From: Bacteroidetes bacterium UBA2364
Lineage (GTDB): Bacteria; Bacteroidota; Rhodothermia; Rhodothermales; UBA2364
Length of the DNA stretch: 18,433 bases
Assembly (NCBI GenBank): GCA_002344075.1
Contig: DDTM01000110.1
Coordinates: 1-18,433 of the forward strand
Reading direction: 5' to 3'
The notes under the pieces were generated by a model, which was given only the letters and a program-made list of their open reading frames with translations, was not told where the DNA came from and made no database searches. Positions 1-7,903 of the stretch are shown piece after piece; positions within the stretch are counted from its first letter, which is position 1; every line of letters starts with the position of its first letter. The translations under genes and the position numbers were made by a program.

Positions 1-72
1 ATTACACCACGAACCAACACATTAATAGAATCCTCTTTAACGCTAAATCGGAAAACCGAACCTATTGACTTT

Positions 73-1437
73 ATGCCAACAATTCAACTTAAAACCGCGA
101 TTCCTGGACCCCTTAGCCGTACAATCTTAGAAAGACGTGCGGCTGCTTTCCCAAACGGATTGGCTAAATCCACCGAAGTGGTGGTCGCTAAGGCACATGG
201 AGCCATTGTAGAAGACGTGGATGGTAACATCTTAATAGACTTTGCAGGGGGGATTGGGATGCAAAATGCTGGCCACTGTCCGCCTTCGGTGGTACGAGCA
301 ATACAGGAACAGGCCGAGAAATACATCCATCCGGGGCTTTTGGTCACCACTTTTGAACCGGCCATAGAACTGGCCGAGATGCTGAATAAACTTGCTCCGA
401 TGAAAGGTCCAAACAAAACCCTGCTATCTTCTTCCGGAGCGGAAGCATTGGAGTATGCGGTTAATATTGCGAAATATTATACGAAACGCCAAGGCATCAT
501 TGTATTTGAAGGCGCATATCATGGCCGAACCCTGTTGACAATGAGCCTCACAAGCAAGTACAACCTCTTTAAACGCGGATACGGTGCGATGGTGGGCGAT
601 ATTTATCGGATGTATGCTCCGAACCCATATCGGCGCCCAGCCGAACTTTCCGAAGACCGATACATAGATTGGGCCATCCGGCGCTTTGAGGATGCACTGG
701 TCTCGCATGTGGATCCCTCGGCGGTGGCTGCTATTTTGATCGAACCTGTACAGGGCGAAGCGGGCTTTGTTCCGGTACAGCCACGGTTTATGCAGTACTT
801 ACGTGAAGTGGCTGATAAGCATGGGATTGTGTTGATTGCCGATGAAGTGCAAGCTGGTTCTGGTAGGACGGGTAAACTATTTTCTATTGAACACACAGGC
901 GTTGAACCGGATATTGTTACCGTCGCAAAATCGGTAGGGGCGGGAATGCCACTTTCTGCCGTTATTGGTAAGGCAGAAATTATGGATTCACCCCATTTGG
1001 GAGCCGTAGGTGGAACGTACTCTGGCGCACCACTAGCGGCGGTTGCAGGCATCGAAACCCTAAAAATCCTGACCAATGAGGCTTTTGTTGCGCACGGCAA
1101 CCGTGTGGCCGAGATCATGGAAGAAGTACTCTCAACTTGGGTGGGTCGTTTCCCGTTGGTTGGCGCTGCGCGAGGTCTGGGCGCTATGCGCTTGGTTGAG
1201 TTTGTGAAAGACCGCGAGACCAAAGCACCCGACCCCGACCTGACGCTGGAAATCATCAAGGATGCTTCTGCTCAAGGGCTGATTCTTATCCGAGCGGGCT
1301 TGTTCTCCAATGGGATTCGCTTCTTACCACCCATGGTGATTTCGGAAGAAGACTTGCGCGAGGGCTTCGCAATCCTCGAAGGCGCCATCGAACGGGCACA
1401 TGAAAAGCGTGGTATCTCGATTGGAGGGGCTGTATGA
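73..1437 (+). CDS. Class III PLP-dependent aminotransferase (4-aminobutyrate aminotransferase-like)
   Basis: The 454-residue protein has the full set of class III (fold type I) aminotransferase signatures. Seen: the PLP phosphate-binding SSGAEALE stretch (about 119-126), EGAYHGRT (146-153), EPVQGEAGF (224-232), IADEVQ with the PLP-pyridine aspartate Asp257, and VAKSVGAGMPL with the Schiff-base lysine Lys286. Family knowledge: these enzymes move an amino group from an omega-amine such as 4-aminobutyrate, ornithine or acetylornithine to a 2-oxo acid in the cytoplasm. The GAGMPLSAVIGKAEIMD run resembles GabT more than ArgD, and the length also fits GabT, but the substrate cannot be fixed from sequence alone. 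The ATG at 73 is the first start and gives a normal N-terminus. No Shine-Dalgarno is visible. The gene stands alone; a tRNA follows about 107 bp downstream. Confidence 0.9.
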   Translation: MPTIQLKTAIPGPLSRTILERRAAAFPNGLAKSTEVVVAKAHGAIVEDVDGNILIDFAGGIGMQNAGHCPPSVVRAIQEQAEKYIHPGLLVTTFEPAIELAEMLNKLAPMKGPNKTLLSSSGAEALEYAVNIAKYYTKRQGIIVFEGAYHGRTLLTMSLTSKYNLFKRGYGAMVGDIYRMYAPNPYRRPAELSEDRYIDWAIRRFEDALVSHVDPSAVAAILIEPVQGEAGFVPVQPRFMQYLREVADKHGIVLIADEVQAGSGRTGKLFSIEHTGVEPDIVTVAKSVGAGMPLSAVIGKAEIMDSPHLGAVGGTYSGAPLAAVAGIETLKILTNEAFVAHGNRVAEIMEEVLSTWVGRFPLVGAARGLGAMRLVEFVKDRETKAPDPDLTLEIIKDASAQGLILIRAGLFSNGIRFLPPMVISEEDLREGFAILEGAIERAHEKRGISIGGAV

Positions 1438-1544
1438 GGGTAGTTTTGGTTGAATATGCCCGCCTCATGGCTACTTTCATCCAAACCCCACAGATCAGGC
1501 ATTGCATTCTATGGGCGCGAATTGGTATATTTCGCGCTCCAAAC

Positions 1545-1618
1545 GGGTTCTTAGCTCAGTTGGTTAGAGCGCCACGTTGACATCGTGGAGGTCGGTGGTT
1601 CGAGTCCACTAGGACCCA
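1545..1618 (+). tRNA. tRNA-Val, anticodon GAC
   Basis: A 74-nt cloverleaf can be folded by hand. The acceptor stem pairs GGGTTCT (1545-1551) with AGGACCC (1611-1617), with one G-U pair, and A1618 is the discriminator. The D-arm is GCTC/GAGC. The anticodon stem CCACG/CGTGG encloses the loop TTGACAT, so the anticodon is GAC, which reads valine GUC codons. The T-arm is GGTGG/CCACT around TTCGAGT. The 3' CCA is not encoded: the genome reads A-CAA after the acceptor stem, so CCA must be added by tRNA nucleotidyltransferase. A terminator follows immediately. Confidence 0.96.
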
Positions 1619-1625
1619 CAACATA

Positions 1626-1662
1626 AAAGAGCGTTTCGGAAAACCCGATGCGCTCTTTTTTT
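1626..1662 (+). terminator. Intrinsic terminator of tRNA-Val
   Basis: AAAGAGCG (1626-1633) pairs with CGCTCTTT (1651-1658). An inner TCGG/CCGA pairing closes an A-rich loop, and a seven-T run (1656-1662) follows. It lies 8 bp after the tRNA and about 100 bp before thrS, so it separates the two transcripts. Confidence 0.85.
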
Positions 1663-1765
1663 GTATGCGTAAAGATTGTGGTGGATTTGTCTTAAAAACG
1701 AATAAACTGCCGTAGTTTTATCACATAACAAGTTTACCAAATTTACCGTGTTACGGACTTATAAG

Positions 1766-3694
1766 ATGATTCAACTTACCCTTCCGGATGGTTCCATCCG
1801 TACATATGAAAGTGGCGTGACCGGGCGCCAAATTGCTGAAAGTATTTCGATGGGCCTAGCCCGAAATGCCTTGTCTATCTCGGTGAATGGAATCGTGTGG
1901 GACTTATCACGCCCGATCACGTCCGATGCCAAGATCGCGATTCATACTTGGAACGACGTGGAAGGTAAGGCCACTTATTGGCATTCCTCTGCCCACCTAA
2001 TGGCCGAAGCCATTGAAGCCCTTTATCCTGGTACGTTGTTCGGTATTGGTCCCGCCATCGAACAAGGTTTTTACTACGATGTAGATCCCGGCCCTGACCG
2101 TAAACTGACGTCGGAAGATCTTCCAAAAATTGAGGCTAAAATGGTGGAATTGGCCAAGCGCGATGTACCTTTTGTCCGTAACGAAGTGGGCAAATCCGAT
2201 GCCGATACGTATTTCCGTGAAAAAGGAGATCCGTACAAGTTGGAACTGATCGAGGGGCTGCAAGATGGTGAAATTACGTTTTATACACAAGGAAACTTTA
2301 CGGATCTATGTCGTGGCCCGCACATTCCTTCTACGGGGGCCATCAAGGCCATAAAATTACAGGCGGTGGCTGGCGCCTACTGGCGTGGAAAGGAAACAAA
2401 TCCGATGATGACACGGATTTATGGCATTACGTTTCCTAAAAAAAGTGAACTGGAAGCGCACTTAGCCCGGTTAGAAGAAGCCAAAAAACGCGATCACCGC
2501 AAGTTAGGCAAAGAATTAGAACTTTTTACTTTTTCAGAAAAGGTGGGAATGGGGTTGCCCTTATGGCTACCCAAAGGGGCGGTCTTACGAGATACATTGG
2601 TGGAGTTTTTGAAGAAAGCCCAGAGCGAAGCCGGATATTCGCCCGTCGTCACGCCTCATATCGGCAGCAAAACGCTGTATGTCACATCGGGGCATTATGA
2701 AAAGTATGGTAAAGATTCTTTTCAGCCAATTGCTACCCCAAACGAGGGCGAAGAATATTTGCTTAAGCCTATGAACTGCCCACACCACTGCGAAATATAT
2801 AAAGCCAAACCACGTTCGTATCGGGATTTGCCTATTCGGTTTGCAGAATTTGGAACGGTTTATCGCTACGAGCAGTCTGGCGAGTTGCATGGACTAACAA
2901 GGGTCCGGGGCTTTACACAAGATGATGCCCACCTCTTTTGTCGGCCCGATCAACTCAGCGACGAGTTTAAAAAGGTGATTGATCTGGTGCTATATGTCTT
3001 CACTAAACTTGGGTTTGAGGACTATACGGCACAAATTTCCCTCCGCGATCCTGAAAACAGGGGAAAATACATTGGAACGGATGAAGTCTGGGAAAAAGCC
3101 GAACAGGCAATTATTGATGCCGTTGCCGAAAAGGGCTTGCCCGCCATAACAGAATATGGAGAAGCTGCGTTCTATGGTCCCAAATTAGACTTTATGGTGC
3201 GGGATGCGATCGGGCGGAAATGGCAATTGGGTACCATACAAGTAGATTACAACCTGCCCGAACGGTTTGAATTGGAATATACGGGTGCCGATAACCAAAA
3301 ACACCGTCCCGTGATGATTCATCGCGCACCTTTTGGGTCTTTGGAACGTTTTGTAGCGGTTCTGATCGAGCACTGTGCGGGTAACTTCCCTGTTTGGTTG
3401 GCGCCCGTGCAGGCCATTGTTTTGCCTATTACCGATGCCCAGAACGATTATGCCCATCAAGTGGTAAAAACGTTACAGGCTGCTGGCTTTCGTGCCGAGT
3501 TTGATGAACGTAGCGAGAAAGTGGGAAAAAAAATCCGAGAAGCCGAACTTCAAAAAATTCCCTTCATGCTGGTTGTGGGGAAACAAGAGGCCGAAAACCA
3601 CACCGTGGCCGTTCGGAAACATGGCGAGGGAGACATCGGGGTGAAAACGGTCGCCGAATTTTCCATGATGCTTCATGAATTGGTAAATGTCTAA
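1766..3694 (+). CDS. thrS: Threonyl-tRNA synthetase
   Basis: This class II aminoacyl-tRNA synthetase charges tRNA-Thr in the cytoplasm. Domain order seen: N-terminal TGS domain (MIQLTLPDGS, about 1-62), the editing domain that hydrolyses Ser-tRNA-Thr, the class II catalytic core, and the anticodon-binding domain (about 545-642). Editing residues are His73 and His77 (HSSAH) and Cys182 and His186 (CRGPH). Zinc ligands of the active site are Cys338 (MNCPHH), His389 (TQDDAH) and His519 (MIHRAPFGS). I chose the ATG at 1766 over an in-frame GTG at 1748. It gives the standard MIxxTLPDGS N-terminus, 642 residues, and puts the four editing residues at the same numbers as in the E. coli enzyme. No Shine-Dalgarno is visible. 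It is the first gene of the thrS-infC-rpmI-rplT cluster, a common bacterial order. Confidence 0.97.
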   Translation: MIQLTLPDGSIRTYESGVTGRQIAESISMGLARNALSISVNGIVWDLSRPITSDAKIAIHTWNDVEGKATYWHSSAHLMAEAIEALYPGTLFGIGPAIEQGFYYDVDPGPDRKLTSEDLPKIEAKMVELAKRDVPFVRNEVGKSDADTYFREKGDPYKLELIEGLQDGEITFYTQGNFTDLCRGPHIPSTGAIKAIKLQAVAGAYWRGKETNPMMTRIYGITFPKKSELEAHLARLEEAKKRDHRKLGKELELFTFSEKVGMGLPLWLPKGAVLRDTLVEFLKKAQSEAGYSPVVTPHIGSKTLYVTSGHYEKYGKDSFQPIATPNEGEEYLLKPMNCPHHCEIYKAKPRSYRDLPIRFAEFGTVYRYEQSGELHGLTRVRGFTQDDAHLFCRPDQLSDEFKKVIDLVLYVFTKLGFEDYTAQISLRDPENRGKYIGTDEVWEKAEQAIIDAVAEKGLPAITEYGEAAFYGPKLDFMVRDAIGRKWQLGTIQVDYNLPERFELEYTGADNQKHRPVMIHRAPFGSLERFVAVLIEHCAGNFPVWLAPVQAIVLPITDAQNDYAHQVVKTLQAAGFRAEFDERSEKVGKKIREAELQKIPFMLVVGKQEAENHTVAVRKHGEGDIGVKTVAEFSMMLHELVNV

Positions 3695-3721
3695 AAATAT
3701 CTTGCACGTTTTTCAAAAAAC

Positions 3722-3745
3722 AAGCCCTATTCCTAAAATGGGCTT
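3722..3745 (+). promoter_or_regulatory. Hairpin in the thrS-infC gap (weak terminator or infC leader element)
   Basis: AAGCCC (3722-3727) pairs with GGGCTT (3740-3745). The stem extends by three pairs (ATT 3729-3731 with AAT 3737-3739) if one T is bulged. The next clear T-run is at about 3759-3765, some 14 nt after the stem, so this is not a textbook intrinsic terminator. It could partly terminate thrS transcripts or belong to an infC leader. The 119-bp gap between thrS and infC holds no gene. Confidence 0.4.
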
Positions 3746-3813
3746 TGTGGAATCTGTGTTTTTTTCTATATTAAAACTTTCCTTCAAAAATCGTTAACTA
3801 AACCCTTACAGCC

Positions 3814-4374
3814 ATCGGAAAACAGTTTCAGGGCCAGCGAACTCAAGACAAAGATCGCAACCGAGATCAGGGGCCTCGCATTAATCGGCAAATCCGTGCA
3901 GACATCGTCCGCTTAGTGGACACCGAGGGGCAGCACGGCATCATGACCTTAGATGAAGCGCTCGAATTGGCGCAAAAACGGGAGTTGGATCTGGTGGAGA
4001 TTTCGGCAGATGCCAAACCCCCCGTTTGTAAAATTATTGATTTTGGTAAATTTCGCTACGAACAACAAAAGAAAGAGCGCGAGGCCAAAAAGAAACAGCA
4101 TACCATTGTTCTCAAAGAAATTCGCTTTGGACCACAAACCGATGAGCACGATTTTCAGTTTAAGCTCAAACATGCACAAGAGTTTTTGACCGAAGGGAAC
4201 AAGGTTAAGGCCTACGTGCAGTTTAAGGGACGTGCCATCATGTATAGCAACCAAGGAGCCGAGTTGCTGAAACGTTTTGTGTCTGAATTGAAAGAAATAT
4301 CGAAGGTGGATCAGGCTCCAACTCTTGAAGGCCGTCGTATGACCACTATTCTCTCGCCGGCCAAGAAAAAATAA
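3814..4374 (+). CDS. infC: Translation initiation factor IF-3, probable AUC start
   Basis: IF-3 binds the 30S subunit, checks the start codon-initiator tRNA pairing and prevents early 50S joining. Seen: an N-terminal domain with RINRQIRADIVRLV (about 22-35) and the KPPVCK motif (68-73), a lysine-rich linker (about 84-95), and a C-terminal domain with GPQTDEHDFQFK. The first conventional start in frame is a GTG at 3916, which would remove the conserved INRQIR segment. The frame is open back to a TAA at 3799 and has no ATG, GTG or TTG upstream of 3916. The ATC at 3814 follows CCTTACAGCC, almost the same sequence that precedes the rpmI ATG (CCTTAACGGCC). Family knowledge: infC in E. coli starts with AUU and IF-3 uses this to limit its own translation. 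I infer the same logic here with AUC, giving 186 residues. Confidence 0.92.
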   Translation: MGKQFQGQRTQDKDRNRDQGPRINRQIRADIVRLVDTEGQHGIMTLDEALELAQKRELDLVEISADAKPPVCKIIDFGKFRYEQQKKEREAKKKQHTIVLKEIRFGPQTDEHDFQFKLKHAQEFLTEGNKVKAYVQFKGRAIMYSNQGAELLKRFVSELKEISKVDQAPTLEGRRMTTILSPAKKK

Positions 4375-4396
4375 GACATCCCCCTACTTGTTTTTT

Positions 4397-4470
4397 AAAA
4401 AGACTAACCTGATCTTCATTGGAGTTTGGGCGTGTCTTTTTGTATCTTAAAGATTCTGCAATTTTTGCAG
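4397..4470 (+). promoter_or_regulatory. Two RNA hairpins in the rpmI leader
   Basis: AAAAAGAC (4397-4404) is complementary to GTCTTTTT (4434-4441), with a long loop of about 29 nt. Downstream, CTGCAA (4456-4461) pairs perfectly with TTGCAG (4465-4470) around a TTT triloop, ending 33 nt before the rpmI start. In other bacteria L20 represses this operon through leader structures. These hairpins could serve that purpose, or the first could be a weak infC terminator. I see the complementarity directly; the role is inference. Confidence 0.35.
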
Positions 4471-4503
4471 GCTTCAGACCAACCCATAAAATCCTTAACG
4501 GCC

Positions 4504-4698
4504 ATGCCAAAAATGAAATCCAACAGCGGCGCAAAAAAGCGTTTTAAGTTGACAGGCAGCGGCAAGATCAAACGGGAAAAAGCATATGCGAGCCACATCC
4601 TGACGAAAAAGTCTCGGAAACGGAAGCGCGATTTGCACCAATCCACGCTGGTCTCGCCCCAAGATGCACCGCGTGTACACCGGATGCTCCAGGCCTAA
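4504..4698 (+). CDS. rpmI: 50S ribosomal protein L35
   Basis: The 64-residue, very basic protein matches L35 throughout: MPKMKSNSGAKKRFKLTGSG at the N-terminus, then KIKREKAYASHIL and KKSRKRKRDL. Normal bacterial length is about 65. The ATG at 4504 gives the classic MPKMK start. An upstream in-frame start at 4426 would add a hydrophobic extension never seen in L35, so I reject it. It lies between infC and rplT as in most bacteria. There is no Shine-Dalgarno; the start is preceded by CCTTAACGGCC, which resembles the infC start context. Confidence 0.97.
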   Translation: MPKMKSNSGAKKRFKLTGSGKIKREKAYASHILTKKSRKRKRDLHQSTLVSPQDAPRVHRMLQA

Positions 4699-4746
4699 TG
4701 CGCCGCAACCGATCCCAAAGGACGGTCTTTTATAATCATCATTAAC

Positions 4747-4752
4747 GAGGAG
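4747..4752 (+). promoter_or_regulatory. Strong ribosome binding site of rplT
   Basis: GAGGAG lies 8 nt before the rplT ATG, within AACGAGGAGAAACGCAA. It is the only strong, well-spaced Shine-Dalgarno ahead of a clear gene in the window. Confidence 0.75.
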
Positions 4753-4760
4753 AAACGCAA

Positions 4761-5108
4761 ATGCCACGCTCGGTAAACCATGTGGCTTCCCGTCGCCGTC
4801 GTAAGAAAATTCTGAAACTTGCGAAAGGCTACTGGGGTTCTCGCAGCAAACTGATCACAACCGTTAAACATGCGGTGGATAAAGCGTTGGGCTATGCCTA
4901 TCGTGACCGTCGCCAGCGTAAGCGCCAATTCCGCCGCCTTTGGGTGGCCCGGATTAATGCCGCTGCTCGTTTAAACGGAACCACGTACTCTCGGTTAGTT
5001 CATGGTCTGAAGCAACACAACATTGAACTAAACCGCAAAGTACTGGCAGATCTTGCCGTGAATGACCCCGATGCTTTTGCTGCAGTAGTCAGTAAAGTAA
5101 ACGGCTAA
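4761..5108 (+). CDS. rplT: 50S ribosomal protein L20
   Basis: The 115-residue protein is a standard L20: MPRSVNHVASRRRRKKILKL at the basic N-terminal extension, then AKGYWGSRSKL, YAYRDRRQRKRQFRRLW and RINAAARLNG, and a globular C-terminus ending in AVVSKVNG. L20 binds 23S rRNA early in 50S assembly and in several bacteria represses its own operon. It is 62 bp downstream of rpmI, with a strong Shine-Dalgarno at 4747-4752, and is followed by an intrinsic terminator, so it ends the thrS-infC-rpmI-rplT unit. Confidence 0.98.
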   Translation: MPRSVNHVASRRRRKKILKLAKGYWGSRSKLITTVKHAVDKALGYAYRDRRQRKRQFRRLWVARINAAARLNGTTYSRLVHGLKQHNIELNRKVLADLAVNDPDAFAAVVSKVNG

Positions 5109-5129
5109 ACGGAAGTCTGTTCCCATTAT

Positions 5130-5158
5130 AAGCCTCGTTCTTTGGAATGGGGCTTTTT
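5130..5158 (+). terminator. Intrinsic terminator after rplT
   Basis: An 11-bp stem, AAGCCTCGTTC (5130-5140) with GAATGGGGCTT (5145-5155), pairs fully if two G-U wobbles are counted. The loop is TTTG, and a five-T run (5154-5158) overlaps the end of the stem. The wobbles favour function on the + strand. It lies 21 bp after the rplT stop. Confidence 0.85.
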
Positions 5159-5329
5159 CTTTGTAAGACAAGATACAAGATAAACGAAAAACTGTTTTAC
5201 CTTGCCGCCCCAAAAAAGTGCAAGAGGTTTCTGTGGACTATTACGCCCACCTGACCCATTGTGGAAAGTGTAACTTGGTAGGCTAAGGGAAAGTCTCTCA
5301 TCAAAATAACCCCCAAACCCAAGTTTGTA

Positions 5330-7807
5330 ATGAGATCCGTGCTTTCATCATTGTTTGTAGGACTGATTTGGTCTGTGGCGCCTACGTGGTCTCAGCAATC
5401 ACCTTCGCAGGTGTCGCGCTCGGTTATCCAAGCGACACGTACCGCCATTCCGCCGGAAATAGATGGGCAGGTGGATGAAGTAGTATGGTCGCAAGCTGTG
5501 GTTTTTGATAAATTTATACAATTTAAGCCAGATGAGGGGAAGCCGGCCTCCGAGCGCACCGAAGCCCGTGTTTTATACGACAACGATGCCCTGTATATTG
5601 CCGTCGTTTGCTACGACCATAAACCCGATCGCATCTTGCGTCGTCTCTCACGGCGGGATCGGGTTGTGGAATCGGATGGGGTAGGAATTGCCATAGATAG
5701 CTATGCAGACCGGAAAACCTCCTTTTTGTTTGTGGTGAATGCGGCGGGCGTGAAGTCGGATGGATTGTTCCAAAATGATGGAGGAGAACCAGATATGAAC
5801 TGGGATGCACTCTGGGAAGGGGTCGCTGCAACAAGGCCAGATGGCTGGAGTGTGGAATTTCGGATCCCCTATCAAGCCCTTCGTTTTGCTCAGGGCGAAG
5901 TCCAGACATGGGGTATATTGGTAAATCGCCACATCAGCCGTACAGCCGAGGATGCCATGTCTAACGCCATCCCCCGATCGGCAACGGGTTTTACTTCCCA
6001 ATTTGGCACGTTGGAAGGAATCCGAAATATTAATCCCAAAAAAACCCGTCTGATTACGCCATACGCGCTGGGTGGGGCAACACGCTGGCCCTTGGATGCC
6101 GAGCCGGCATGGGAACACGCCTTGGTTCCGGAATATCGTGCCGGGCTGGATGCACAAATCGGGGTCACCAGTAAAACTATCCTTACCATGACCGTAAATC
6201 CGGATTTTGGACAGGTGGAGGCCGATCAGGCGCAGCTCAATCTGACGGCCTTCGAGACGTTTTTTCCGGAAAAGCGCCCATTCTTTTTGGAGGGCACCGA
6301 AATTTTTAGAACGGTTGGTGCATTGGGCGGCGACGGCCCTCGGACGGAGATGTTCTATACGCGGCGCATCGGACGAAGGCCAGAGGGGTACGAAGATTTT
6401 CCGGATGGTTTCGATGAATCAAAAGGTAAAATCCGCAGTAATCCGGTGGCGACTCCTATTCTTGCAGCAGTAAAACTAAGTGGTAAACGGGACAGTGGCT
6501 TTGCATATGGATTGCTGAACGCCCTAACACCTGCTACCAATAAGCGCTTGCTTACGGCTACAGGTCAGGAAGTGGTATATGAAACTTCGCCAGCCGGGCG
6601 TTATAGTGTGGCCCGCTTTCAGAATCCACTAAAAGGTGCTGGATCCTACATAGGCGGAATTGTTACGGGCTTAAACCGGAATGGAATTGGTGAAACAGAT
6701 GCGTTTTCCGGAGCTTTGGATTTTCGGTACAATACGGATGATTATCGCATTTCTACAGAAGGTGTATTGGCTACAACCCGTCGCCTTACTGATGAAGGTG
6801 CCGAACAAGGCCATCATTTGCAACTCCGGTATGGCTCGTTTAATCACCCTTCACTCCTGTGGCAAGTGGGCGTACAAGGAACATCTAAAGGTTTTGATGC
6901 CGGAGACATGGGATTCTCGCAAGGGGATAATGATGGGTTTGGGTTTGTGTGGACGCAATACCGGAATTTGAATCCCGGCGGGAAAATGCAGCAATTTTCC
7001 ATTAGTGCCGTTACATGGCACTCAAGGGTTTTTCGTCCAAGTAAGATATTTGAGCAAGGATTTAATCTAAACCCGCAAATACAATGGAAAAATCAATGGC
7101 TGACTGCGTTTGCCTTGAATGTCAATACAGCGGGATACGATCCGTATGAATCGCGGGATCATGGCTTATATCGTAAACCACTCAATGCACAACTTTTTGG
7201 TGTAATAAGGAGCGATGCTCGAAAACCGTTCTCTTTTACGGCAAACCCATTGCTTTCCGCAGACCAATACGGAAAACGAGGTTGGGGACTTGAGGCGGTA
7301 CTAAACTTAAATGTTGGCTCTGCTACCCAATTTGCTTTGGAACCGGGCGTGAATTTTACCAAAAATGAAACTGGTTTTGCCGACGAAGATACATTTCAGG
7401 GCCAAGCCTATGCCGTTTTTGGAAAGCGGAATGTGGATTACACCAATTTAACCTTGCGGGGTATTCATACCTTTAAGCCAAATCTTAGTCTGCAGGTGTA
7501 CGGGCAATACTTTTGGGCACGTGGTGTGTATCAAGGTCTTCAGAAACTGCTTACCGATGGGAAATTGGGGGCATTGCCGAAACCTTATTCCGGAAACCCT
7601 CATTTTAATTATAGCGAGGTAAACCTAAATGCCATTGCTCGCTACGAATTCAGACCAGGATCGGTGTTGTTCTTGGTTTGGACACAAAATCGTGCGTTAA
7701 ACGAGGACAATACAACAATCGGCGGGCTAGATTTTGTTCGGAACACCTTTGAACGTTCAGCTACCAACGTTCTGTTGGTAAAGGTGTCTTATGCGTTGGG
7801 TCAATAA
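5330..7807 (+). CDS. DUF5916 outer-membrane protein with N-terminal CBM9-like domain
   Basis: The 825-residue protein begins with a signal peptide (MRSVLSSLFVGLIWSVAPTW, cleavage likely near residue 21). A CBM9-like beta-sandwich follows (about 35-205; TAIPPEIDGQVDEVVWSQA near its start). Then comes the hallmark DUF5916 segment at about 290-330: PDFGQVEADQ, LNLTAFETFFPEKRPFFLEG. The rest, to the C-terminus, alternates polar and aromatic residues like an outer-membrane beta-barrel. Family knowledge: such proteins are common in Bacteroidota and relatives and have no assigned function; carbohydrate binding by the CBM9-like part is a guess by homology. The start at 5330 is the first ATG and gives an immediate signal peptide. 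It lies about 170 bp after the rplT terminator and 96 bp before the sensor-regulator gene on the same strand, so co-regulation is possible. Confidence 0.85.
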   Translation: MRSVLSSLFVGLIWSVAPTWSQQSPSQVSRSVIQATRTAIPPEIDGQVDEVVWSQAVVFDKFIQFKPDEGKPASERTEARVLYDNDALYIAVVCYDHKPDRILRRLSRRDRVVESDGVGIAIDSYADRKTSFLFVVNAAGVKSDGLFQNDGGEPDMNWDALWEGVAATRPDGWSVEFRIPYQALRFAQGEVQTWGILVNRHISRTAEDAMSNAIPRSATGFTSQFGTLEGIRNINPKKTRLITPYALGGATRWPLDAEPAWEHALVPEYRAGLDAQIGVTSKTILTMTVNPDFGQVEADQAQLNLTAFETFFPEKRPFFLEGTEIFRTVGALGGDGPRTEMFYTRRIGRRPEGYEDFPDGFDESKGKIRSNPVATPILAAVKLSGKRDSGFAYGLLNALTPATNKRLLTATGQEVVYETSPAGRYSVARFQNPLKGAGSYIGGIVTGLNRNGIGETDAFSGALDFRYNTDDYRISTEGVLATTRRLTDEGAEQGHHLQLRYGSFNHPSLLWQVGVQGTSKGFDAGDMGFSQGDNDGFGFVWTQYRNLNPGGKMQQFSISAVTWHSRVFRPSKIFEQGFNLNPQIQWKNQWLTAFALNVNTAGYDPYESRDHGLYRKPLNAQLFGVIRSDARKPFSFTANPLLSADQYGKRGWGLEAVLNLNVGSATQFALEPGVNFTKNETGFADEDTFQGQAYAVFGKRNVDYTNLTLRGIHTFKPNLSLQVYGQYFWARGVYQGLQKLLTDGKLGALPKPYSGNPHFNYSEVNLNAIARYEFRPGSVLFLVWTQNRALNEDNTTIGGLDFVRNTFERSATNVLLVKVSYALGQ

Positions 7808-7903
7808 GAATGATAAAAAATAATACATTTCGAGATACTTTTAAGATCACGTATTTATATTGACTTCCCCTCCGAATTGTCTTCAATTTGTTGTTATGAT
7901 TTT

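Noticed and set aside
1434..1570. ATG overlapping the aminotransferase stop (ATGA) with an open frame
   Set aside because: The frame runs straight into tRNA-Val and encodes nothing recognisable.
1748..1765. GTG at 1748 as the thrS start
   Set aside because: The ATG at 1766 gives the standard TGS N-terminus and E. coli-like numbering of His73, His77, Cys182 and His186.
3916..4374. GTG at 3916 as the infC start (152 residues)
   Set aside because: It cuts off the conserved RINRQIR segment of the IF-3 N-terminal domain, which is encoded in frame just upstream.
4426..4503. Upstream start of rpmI at 4426
   Set aside because: It would add a 26-residue hydrophobic extension foreign to L35; the MPKMK start at 4504 is the family norm.
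5523..6189. Long minus-strand frames inside the DUF5916 gene
   Set aside because: They are shadows of the strongly supported + strand gene, with no domain content and no start signals.
7877..7903. TTG at 7877 as the start of the hybrid regulator
   Set aside because: The signal peptide begins at the ATG at 7904; the nine extra residues add nothing.
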